From: Bacteroidia bacterium
Lineage (GTDB): Bacteria; Bacteroidota; Bacteroidia; UKL13-3
Assembly: GCA_019454865.1 (NCBI GenBank)
Contig: JACFNJ010000021.1
Span: 12,067 to 19,364, forward strand
Direction: 5' to 3'
DNA: 7,298 bases
Shown piece by piece: positions 1 to 5,598 of this stretch (position 1 is its first letter; each line of letters begins with the position of its first letter). The notes beneath the pieces are model-generated. The model had not been told where the DNA came from. It ran no database searches and saw only the letters and a program-made list of their open reading frames with translations. The translations under genes were made by a program, and so were the position numbers.

Positions 1-351
1 AAAAAAGACGGTAAAACGTACGTAAAAGTAAATAATTATGAAAAACTACGCGATTTATTTGGTCAATTATTACGCGAAATTCAACGTATTAAATCAGAAG
101 GCGACTACAAAGCTGCTACAGCATTGGTAGAAGGATACGGTGTGAAAGTTGATCAAACATTATTAAAAGAAGTAAGAGAGCGATTTGAAAAATTAAACGT
201 TGCTCCTTACAAAGGATTTATTCAACCCAAACTTACTCCTGTAATGGATGGGGATAAAATAAAAGATGTGAAAATTGAATATCCTACCGATTTTCTAAAA
301 ACACAATTAGAACTAGGAAAAAATTACGGCTATTTGCCGCTCTATAATTAA
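1..351 (+). CDS. C-terminal end of an M49 (dipeptidyl-peptidase III-like) zinc peptidase, partial at 5' end
   Basis: The frame is open from base 1 to a TAA at 349-351, giving about 116 residues of the C-terminus. The ATG-like start further in is not needed, because the frame runs off the left edge. The segment has a helical stretch (KLRDLFGQLLREIQRIKSEG), then LNVAPYKGFIQP, and ends in NYGYLPLYN. From memory of the family, the APYKGF motif and a final LP-x-YN tail are typical of Bacteroidota M49 peptidases, some of which are labelled dihydrofolate reductase in databases. M49 enzymes remove dipeptides from the N-termini of short peptides. Their zinc motifs (HExxxH and EExR/KxD) lie upstream of this window, so activity and signal peptide cannot be judged here. 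A strong terminator follows 6 bases after the stop. The family call rests on remembered C-terminal motifs only. Confidence 0.68.
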   Translation, partial: KKDGKTYVKVNNYEKLRDLFGQLLREIQRIKSEGDYKAATALVEGYGVKVDQTLLKEVRERFEKLNVAPYKGFIQPKLTPVMDGDKIKDVKIEYPTDFLKTQLELGKNYGYLPLYN

Positions 352-357
352 CCTAAT

Positions 358-390
358 AAAAAAGCGTTTGATGGTTCAAACGCTTTTTTT
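358..390. terminator. Bidirectional Rho-independent terminator between convergent genes
   Basis: A perfect stem has left arm AAAAAAGCGTTTGA (358-371), loop TGGT (372-375) and right arm TCAAACGCTTTTTT (376-389). The T-run continues to 390. The A-run on the left becomes a T-run when read on the minus strand, so the hairpin can stop transcription from both sides. It lies between the M49 stop (351) and the stop of the minus-strand secreted-protein gene (410), exactly where a shared terminator is expected. Confidence 0.93.
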
Positions 391-409
391 GTTTTTTAAC
401 TAAATATCT

Positions 410-1063
410 CTACCAAATAATTTTTTGGGTAGCTTGTGTGTTATTTACAAAAACTATGTTTAAAACATATAACCCATGCAAATTGGGCAATGCAATTGCA
501 TTTGTATTACTTGTAGCTACCAGTTGTCCAATTGCATTATAAAGTGTAACTGATTTAACTCCTGAATTGTTGATTTGAATAATATTGCCGTTTATCGTGT
601 AATCAATTTTTATACGTGATTCATTGTATCCGCTTGTGCCGGTATATGTAATGTTATACCACATTGTATCGGTAATTGTTGGATTAATAGTATTAAAAAC
701 CTTAACTCCTATTTTACTATTTCCGTTTTTTTGGTTTGAAAAAACATGAAAACGCATATAAACTATACTATCGTTTTCTCCCAATGAAGTATCAAAAACC
801 CCATTTACAGGAATGCCAATTTTACAATCGCCATTAGCACACATACTTACTTCCCAACCTGGTTCAATCTCTTGATGTATTACTGCCCAACTATAATCGT
901 TACCTGATGAGTTACGGGTATAAAATCGTATGTCAGTTTCTAAATACAATACATCAGTTGAGGTAACAAGATTTAACACCTTGCCATTAGGAAAAAATAT
1001 ACTTTGAGCATTTGTGTACAAAACACCAATACATAAAACACAAAATAATATTACCCTTTTCAT
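410..1063 (-). CDS. Small secreted protein with T9SS type A sorting domain, unknown function
   Basis: This encodes 217 residues from the ATG at 1061-1063. The reading frame can be extended two codons to a TTG at 1067-1069, but ATG-Lys-Arg followed by a hydrophobic stretch is the better signal-peptide start. Residues 1-19 form a signal peptide with likely cleavage at NA|QS. Residues about 21-145 look like a beta-rich domain with a Cys pair at 75 and 80 (MCANGDC). Similar W-x(n)-C-x(3-4)-C patterns occur in Ig-like domains of other T9SS cargo, but that is only a resemblance. Residues about 150-217 match a T9SS type A sorting domain: VTLYNAIGQLV, a LPNLHGLYVLNI segment and a basic QKIIW end. The usual YPNP motif at the start of that domain is missing. 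The start lies 8 bases after the ridA stop, so the two genes are probably co-transcribed. The cargo role is unknown. Confidence 0.85.
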   Translation of the reverse strand: MKRVILFCVLCIGVLYTNAQSIFFPNGKVLNLVTSTDVLYLETDIRFYTRNSSGNDYSWAVIHQEIEPGWEVSMCANGDCKIGIPVNGVFDTSLGENDSIVYMRFHVFSNQKNGNSKIGVKVFNTINPTITDTMWYNITYTGTSGYNESRIKIDYTINGNIIQINNSGVKSVTLYNAIGQLVATSNTNAIALPNLHGLYVLNIVFVNNTQATQKIIW

Positions 1064-1071
1064 AAGCAACT

Positions 1072-1452
1072 TTACTTCACAGCAATCATGCTTATTTCCA
1101 CATTTGCACCTAACGGCAAACGGGAAACCTGAACAGTTTCGCGTGCAGGAAAATTATCTGTAAAATAACTTCCGTAGGCTTCATTTATTGCAGCAAAATT
1201 ATCCAGGTTTATACAAAATATTGTTGTTTTAACTACATTAGAAAAACTCATTCCGGCATCTGTTAAAATTGCTTGCAGGTTTTCCATTACCTTGTGAGTT
1301 TCGGCTGTTATATTGTGTTGCACCATCTCTCCTGTTTTAGCATCTTTAGGTACTTGCCCGCTAATATAAAGTGTATTACCAACTAACACAGCCGAGCTAT
1401 ACGGACCAATTGGTGCAGGTGAATTTGCGCTTGTAATAATTTTCTTTTCCAT
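1072..1452 (-). CDS. ridA: RidA family reactive intermediate (enamine/imine) deaminase
   Basis: RidA is a cytosolic trimer that hydrolyses reactive enamine/imine products of PLP enzymes such as threonine dehydratase, releasing the keto acid and ammonia. The 126-residue length from the ATG at 1450-1452 matches the family. The frame extends upstream to a TTG (1477-1479), but that adds a poorly conserved Asn/Lys-rich lead and would start inside the divergent promoter palindrome, so I reject it. Visible motifs are PAPIGPYSSAV (12-22), ISGQVP (30-35), VVKTTIF (73-79) and the signature PARETVQVSRLPLGANVEI (102-120). The substrate-carboxylate arginine is R104 and the later conserved acid is E119, corresponding to Arg105 and Glu120 of E. 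coli RidA. The usual Gln in GPYSQA is Ser here, and the Cys found near the arginine in E. coli is Thr106. It is the first gene of a two-gene minus-strand unit and is divergent from the dehydrogenase-like gene. Confidence 0.95.
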   Translation of the reverse strand: MEKKIITSANSPAPIGPYSSAVLVGNTLYISGQVPKDAKTGEMVQHNITAETHKVMENLQAILTDAGMSFSNVVKTTIFCINLDNFAAINEAYGSYFTDNFPARETVQVSRLPLGANVEISMIAVK

Positions 1453-1466
1453 TTGATATTGCTTAT

Positions 1467-1474
1467 TATTTTTG
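1467..1474 (+). promoter_or_regulatory. Candidate -7 promoter box (TAnnTTTG) for the 1495-5474 unit
   Basis: TATTTTTG matches the Bacteroidota -7 consensus TAnnTTTG at all fixed positions. It would place the transcription start near 1480 and leave a leader of about 15 bases before the ATG at 1495. No TTG lies at the usual -33 distance; the nearest TTG (1453-1455) is too close. The match is therefore partial. Confidence 0.5.
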
Positions 1475-1476
1475 TT

Positions 1477-1484
1477 CAAAAATA
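1477..1484 (-). promoter_or_regulatory. Candidate -7 promoter box (TAnnTTTG) for ridA
   Basis: Read on the minus strand this is TATTTTTG, a full match to the Bacteroidota -7 consensus and the mirror image of the plus-strand box. A minus-strand TTG at 1510-1508 lies 23 bases upstream, at the long end of the spacing I recall for -33 TTG elements. Transcription would start near 1470, about 17 bases before the ridA ATG. Confidence 0.5.
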
Positions 1485-1494
1485 ATATTTACGC

Positions 1495-2172
1495 ATGAAG
1501 ATTTTAGCAAGAGGAGAAAAATCATTAATTGAGGAATTAAAACCAAAGTTTTCTGACAATGTAAATTTAACCGTAGTAGATGAACTAAACCTTACTACTG
1601 ATGAGTTGAATAGCTTTGATGTGATTTTTGACTTAACTTACCAACCACAACCTTCTCTTGTTTCTGTATATGCTCCCTTAACTAATAAATTTATTTTCCT
1701 AAATAGTGTAACAACGCAATTAGCAGCACTTGCAGCGCAATCAACACATTCAATACAGTGTACGTTTGCCGGAATTAATGCCTTGCCCGGATTTATGGAT
1801 AGAAAACTAATTGAAGTATCTATTCATAACGATTCGGATAAAGATAGATTAGATACATTAATGCAAAATTTAGGATTGGAATACCGATTAGTAAATGATA
1901 GAGTTGGCATGGTTACTCCACGTGTTTTATTTATGATAATTAATGAAGCTTGCTATACGCTGCAAGAAGGCACAGCATCCATGAAAGATATTGATATTAG
2001 TATGAAACTTGGTACAAATTACCCGATGGGACCTTTTGAATGGGCCGATAAAATTGGTATTAAATATGTGTATGAAACATTAAACGCAATATACAATGAT
2101 ACACACGATGAACGCTATAAAATATGCCCTTTGCTAAAAACTTATTACTTAAAAAATCAAACTTTTTATTAA
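1495..2172 (+). CDS. Short 3-hydroxyacyl-CoA dehydrogenase-like protein, probably not a standard NAD-dependent enzyme
   Basis: This encodes 225 residues from ATG 1495, with no Shine-Dalgarno sequence and an A/T-rich leader. Residues about 134-223 match the C-terminal domain of 3-hydroxyacyl-CoA dehydrogenases (Pfam 3HCDH): IINEACYTLQEG, then DIDISMKLGTNYPMGPFEWAD. In normal enzymes the N-terminal Rossmann domain is about 180 residues and begins with GxGxxG. Here it is only about 130 residues and starts MKILARGEKS, without that motif. Aligning residues 93-108 (GINALPGFMDRKLIEV) with the usual GxHFFNPxxxMKLVEV puts Asn95 at the catalytic His position, while the partner Glu107 is kept. The downstream VTPRVL (140-145) has Pro142 where NRLL-type enzymes have Asn. 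The protein may therefore bind CoA-type ligands or pair with another subunit without oxidising substrate, which is inference. It leads a three-gene unit, with 6 bases to the aminopeptidase start. Confidence 0.82.
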   Translation: MKILARGEKSLIEELKPKFSDNVNLTVVDELNLTTDELNSFDVIFDLTYQPQPSLVSVYAPLTNKFIFLNSVTTQLAALAAQSTHSIQCTFAGINALPGFMDRKLIEVSIHNDSDKDRLDTLMQNLGLEYRLVNDRVGMVTPRVLFMIINEACYTLQEGTASMKDIDISMKLGTNYPMGPFEWADKIGIKYVYETLNAIYNDTHDERYKICPLLKTYYLKNQTFY

Positions 2173-2178
2173 AACCCA

Positions 2179-4092
2179 ATGCGAATCATTATCGCTTTTT
2201 TGGTACTTATAGTTTATACAAACACAACTGCACAAACACACAATTGTGCTGATACCAAAATAAAATTTCACAATAAGCTATTAACAAAAAAAGCAACATC
2301 CGATGAAGTGCGTTTAATGCACAATTACGATATAAAATTTCAGCACCTCAAATTAAATATTGAACATACTAATACTTCTATTTCGGGTAGTGTTATTATT
2401 ATGGCACAAATTACAAGCAATAGCATTGATACGTTTGTTTTTCAGCTTCACACCAACCATACAATTGATTCTATAAAAGATAATTTTAGCAATACTTTAC
2501 TATATAATCGAGTTGGGCAATACGTTTACGTGTTTCCTCAACAAACCTTATTAAAAGATGAATTGATTGCAATTGAAATATATTACCACGGTGATGCACA
2601 TATAGCCGATAGTGCTGCTATTGGTTCGGGTTTTACATCGCAACAAAGCACTTATGGAAACTCAGTAACGTGGAGTTTAAGTCAGCCGCTTTCAGCGTAC
2701 GAATGGTTTCCATGTAAGCAAGATTTATCCGATAAAATAGATTCAGTATTTACCTCCATTACTACAACACTACCTAACAAGGCAGGTGCAATCGGTACTT
2801 TAGAGCAAATTACTATTCTCCCGAACAATAAAGTAAGATACGACTGGAAAAGCCACTATCCGGTTAGCTTCTATCTTATTTCAGTAGCTGTTTCAGATTA
2901 TATTGAGTACAGAACGTATGCACATTTTGATAACGACTCAATGCCAATTATTGATTATGTATATTCAAACCCACAAGCATTAATTGATTATAAACCAACT
3001 TTAGATTTGACAGCATCAATGCTTCAGTCGTTCTCTAATCAATTAGGGCGATACCCTTTTTGGAATGAAAAATACGGGCATTGTTTATCGCCTCTTAAAG
3101 GTGGAATGGAACATCAAACAATGACAACAATAGGTGTAATAAACTATGACATTGTAGCGCACGAATTGGCACACCAATGGTTTGGCGATAATGTAACTTG
3201 CAGTTCATGGAATGATATCTGGTTAAATGAAGGTTTTGCAACTTATGGCGAATACCTATCAATGGAAGTATTAAAGCAAGATAATGCGCCTGCTAAAATT
3301 GCACAAATGCACTTTTATGCTTTTAAAAAACCAACAGAAAGTATTGCCTTTACTGATTCAACCAATGTAAGTAGAATATTTAGTACTGAACTAACTTATT
3401 ACAAACCGGCAGCAATGATTCACATGCTACGCTTTGAGTTAAACAATGATTCGTTATTTTTTGCATTTCTTAAAGCATATCAAAATAAGTTTTCACATAA
3501 AACACTAAATACAATACAGTTTATTCATTATTTGGAAGAATTTACAAACAAAGATTTTACACAGTTTTTTGCACAGTGGTATTATGGTGAAGGTTATCCA
3601 ACTTACACGATAAACTGGAATCAATTAAACGACACTTTATATATCGTATCAAGGCAAACAGTAAGTGGAAGTACACCACTATTTGTAGGTTCATTGGAGT
3701 TAAAAATAAATTCTGGCAATACTGATACTACCATTAGAGTAATTCAAAATAAAAATGAAAATTGGTTCAAAATTCCTATTACCACTACCGTAACAAGTAT
3801 TGATGTTGACCCAAACAATTGGTTACTGAATAAAAATGTATCAGCAAAAGATGCTACTATAACCGGAATTAATGAAATATCATCAAACAACATCACTGTA
3901 TATCCTAATCCGGTAAAAGATAAATTGTATATATATACTGAGAATAATAAAACATTAACTATATACAATCAACTTGGACAAGCAGCAAAAAACACAACAA
4001 TAACAAGTGATGTAATAGATGTGTCTGATCTCAATAAAGGAATATATTTTATTCAACTAAACAATAATTACATCAAATTCATAAAAGAATAG
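2179..4092 (+). CDS. Secreted M1 family zinc aminopeptidase with T9SS type A sorting domain
   Basis: M1 enzymes remove N-terminal residues from peptides using one zinc ion. The 637-residue product begins with a signal peptide (1-18, cleavage TTA|QT). The beta-rich N-terminal domain follows, with WFPCKQ at 176-181. The exopeptidase motif is GGMEH (308-312), a variant of GAMEN. Zinc ligands are H328, H332 and E351 in HELAH-x18-E, and E329 is the general base. Y407 in YYKPAA fits the transition-state tyrosine. A linker region about 470-555 is followed by a T9SS type A sorting domain (561-637) with VYPNP at 574-578, LTIYNQLGQ and a GIYFIQL strand. The tail predicts export across the outer membrane and surface attachment or release. 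Catalytic residues are intact. It sits 6 bases after the dehydrogenase-like gene and 5 bases before the M28 gene, so one transcript is likely. The natural substrate cannot be told. Confidence 0.96.
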   Translation: MRIIIAFLVLIVYTNTTAQTHNCADTKIKFHNKLLTKKATSDEVRLMHNYDIKFQHLKLNIEHTNTSISGSVIIMAQITSNSIDTFVFQLHTNHTIDSIKDNFSNTLLYNRVGQYVYVFPQQTLLKDELIAIEIYYHGDAHIADSAAIGSGFTSQQSTYGNSVTWSLSQPLSAYEWFPCKQDLSDKIDSVFTSITTTLPNKAGAIGTLEQITILPNNKVRYDWKSHYPVSFYLISVAVSDYIEYRTYAHFDNDSMPIIDYVYSNPQALIDYKPTLDLTASMLQSFSNQLGRYPFWNEKYGHCLSPLKGGMEHQTMTTIGVINYDIVAHELAHQWFGDNVTCSSWNDIWLNEGFATYGEYLSMEVLKQDNAPAKIAQMHFYAFKKPTESIAFTDSTNVSRIFSTELTYYKPAAMIHMLRFELNNDSLFFAFLKAYQNKFSHKTLNTIQFIHYLEEFTNKDFTQFFAQWYYGEGYPTYTINWNQLNDTLYIVSRQTVSGSTPLFVGSLELKINSGNTDTTIRVIQNKNENWFKIPITTTVTSIDVDPNNWLLNKNVSAKDATITGINEISSNNITVYPNPVKDKLYIYTENNKTLTIYNQLGQAAKNTTITSDVIDVSDLNKGIYFIQLNNNYIKFIKE

Positions 4093-4097
4093 TACGT

Positions 4098-5474
4098 ATG
4101 AAAAAAATACTAACAGCGGCTTTATTAACTCTTTCGTTTCAATTAGCAGCTCAATCAAACTACGAAAGAGAAATAAAATCAATATACGATGAAGCATTAA
4201 CCAATGGAAAATGCTATGCTACACTAGAATATTTATGCAAAAACATTGGCAATAGACTAAGCGGATCAGAGCAAGCAGAAAAGGCGGTGCAATACATGTT
4301 CAGCAAAATGAAAAGCTATAACTTTGATACAGTTTATTTACAGCCTGTAATGGTTCCGCATTGGGTAAGAGGGGCAAAAGAAGAAGCATTTATAGCAAAA
4401 GGATTTGAAAAATTTGATGTACGTATTTGCGCATTGGGAGGAAGTGTGAATACACCCGAGAAAGGACTTGATGCAGAAGTAATAGAAGTAAAAAGTTTAG
4501 CAGAATTGAAAAAATTAGGACGTGAAAAAATTCAAGGAAAAATTGTTTTTTTTAATCGTCCGATGGACCCAACAATTATAAATACAGGAGTAGCGTATGG
4601 TAAAGCAGCAGATCAGCGAGGAAGTGGACCAAGTGAAGCTGCACGTTACGGAGCAGTAGGTGCAGTTGTTCGTTCATTAACGCATGCTAACGATGATTAT
4701 CCACATACCGGCAGTACACATTACAACGATTCGTTTCCTAAAATTCCGGCTTGCGCAATAAGCACTAAAGGAGCAGATGCACTGAGTAATTTAATCAAAT
4801 TGCAAACACCATCCAAAGTTAGAATGTACATGAAATTGAATTGTAAAACCTTACCTGATGTGCAATCTTACAATGTAATAGCAGAGATAGAGGGTAACGA
4901 AAAACCCAATGAAATTATATTAGTTGGTGGCCATTTGGACAGTTGGGATGTAGGCGAAGGAGCTCATGATGATGGCGCAGGATGCGTACAAAGCATTGAA
5001 GCATTACGAATAATAAAACAACTTGGATATAAGCCCAAACGCACACTACGAGCTGTTTTATTTATGAATGAAGAAAATGGTAATAGAGGAGGAATAGAAT
5101 ATGCAAGAGTAGCAGCAATAGATAAATCCATTACACATATTGCAGCCATTGAAAGTGATTTAGGAGGATTTACCCCAAGAATATTTAGTGTTGATGATGA
5201 TAACATAATACCGTATTTAAAAAACTGGGAAAAATATTTTGTATCGTATGGAATAGAACATTTCCAAAAGGGCTGGGGTGGAGTAGATATTGGACCACTA
5301 AAAGCACAAGGCACGAAATTAATTGGCTATTTGCCCGATACACAAAGATATTTTGATTATCACCATAGCGAAGCAGATACATTTGACAAAGTAAACAAAC
5401 GAGAGCTGGAACTTGGAGCAGCATCAATGAGTGCATTATTGTGGCTATTAAGTGAAGAAGGAATAAATAAATAG
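4098..5474 (+). CDS. Secreted M28 family zinc peptidase, resembling plasma glutamate carboxypeptidase
   Basis: This encodes 458 residues from ATG 4098, 5 bases after the M1 gene. Residues 1-18 form a signal peptide (cleavage LAA|QS). A helical lead with CKNIGNRLSGSEQAE precedes a PA-like insert at about 125-245. The M28 catalytic fold follows. The two-zinc site reads H279 (GGHLDSWDVG), D291 (AHDDGAG), E325 as general base with E326 as ligand (MNEENG), D354 (ESDLGG) and H423 (YHHSEADT). All ligands are present, and their spacing closely follows the human blood-plasma enzyme CPQ/PGCP as I remember it. That homologue cleaves dipeptides and unsubstituted N-termini, so an exopeptidase role is likely. 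There is no sorting domain and no lipobox, which suggests a soluble periplasmic enzyme, unlike the T9SS-tagged M1 neighbour. A weak hairpin overlaps the stop codon. Confidence 0.95.
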   Translation: MKKILTAALLTLSFQLAAQSNYEREIKSIYDEALTNGKCYATLEYLCKNIGNRLSGSEQAEKAVQYMFSKMKSYNFDTVYLQPVMVPHWVRGAKEEAFIAKGFEKFDVRICALGGSVNTPEKGLDAEVIEVKSLAELKKLGREKIQGKIVFFNRPMDPTIINTGVAYGKAADQRGSGPSEAARYGAVGAVVRSLTHANDDYPHTGSTHYNDSFPKIPACAISTKGADALSNLIKLQTPSKVRMYMKLNCKTLPDVQSYNVIAEIEGNEKPNEIILVGGHLDSWDVGEGAHDDGAGCVQSIEALRIIKQLGYKPKRTLRAVLFMNEENGNRGGIEYARVAAIDKSITHIAAIESDLGGFTPRIFSVDDDNIIPYLKNWEKYFVSYGIEHFQKGWGGVDIGPLKAQGTKLIGYLPDTQRYFDYHHSEADTFDKVNKRELELGAASMSALLWLLSEEGINK

Positions 5475-5504
5475 TACCTAAAAATTGATATAGGTCTATT
5501 TTTT
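5472..5504 (+). terminator. Weak candidate terminator after the M28 gene
   Basis: TAGTACCTA (5472-5480) pairs with TAGGTCTA (5491-5498) except for one bulged T, around a 10-base loop. Six T residues follow (5499-5504). The left arm starts with the M28 stop codon. The stem is short and AT-rich, so termination may be partial. Confidence 0.4.
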
Positions 5505-5566
5505 AGCAATTCATACGCAAGTATCTTTAATCCAAATAAATCACAGTTTTTTATTGAAAAAAATTT

Positions 5567-5574
5567 TAAATTTG
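5567..5574 (+). promoter_or_regulatory. Candidate -7 promoter box (TAnnTTTG) for the DUF349 gene
   Basis: TAAATTTG matches all fixed positions of the Bacteroidota -7 consensus and lies 24 bases before the ATG at 5599. Transcription would start near 5580. I find no TTG at the expected -33 distance (around 5541-5549). Just before the ATG is TAGGAA, with AGG only 3 bases from the start, too close for a normal ribosome binding site. Confidence 0.45.
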
Positions 5575-5598
5575 AAACCCTTGAATTTTTTATAGGAA

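Larger units (their letters stand above)
1464..1487. repeat. Perfect 11-bp inverted repeat in the divergent promoter region
   Basis: The left arm TATTATTTTTG (1464-1474) and right arm CAAAAATAATA (1477-1487) are exact reverse complements separated by TT. The element fills the middle of the 42-bp spacer between ridA (start 1452) and the plus-strand gene (start 1495). It is too AT-rich to act as a terminator. It may be a symmetric promoter pair or an operator; the sequence alone does not decide. Confidence 0.9.

Noticed and set aside
358..390. Hairpin as a small RNA or attachment site
   Set aside because: The perfect stem, 4-base loop and flanking A- and T-runs between convergent stop codons are fully explained by a shared terminator.
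1453..1479. Upstream TTG start extending RidA by nine residues
   Set aside because: The extension is a Lys/Asn/Gln-rich lead unlike the family, and the ATG at 1452 gives the normal RidA length.
3100..3114. GGMEH in place of the standard GAMEN motif as a sign of altered activity
   Set aside because: From memory, GGMEH is a common variant in bacterial M1 peptidases, and the zinc ligands, general base and tyrosine are all present.
3744..3968. Minus-strand open frame of 74 codons inside the M1 gene
   Set aside because: It lies wholly inside a well-supported gene on the other strand and its translation shows no domain. It is a shadow of AT-rich coding sequence.
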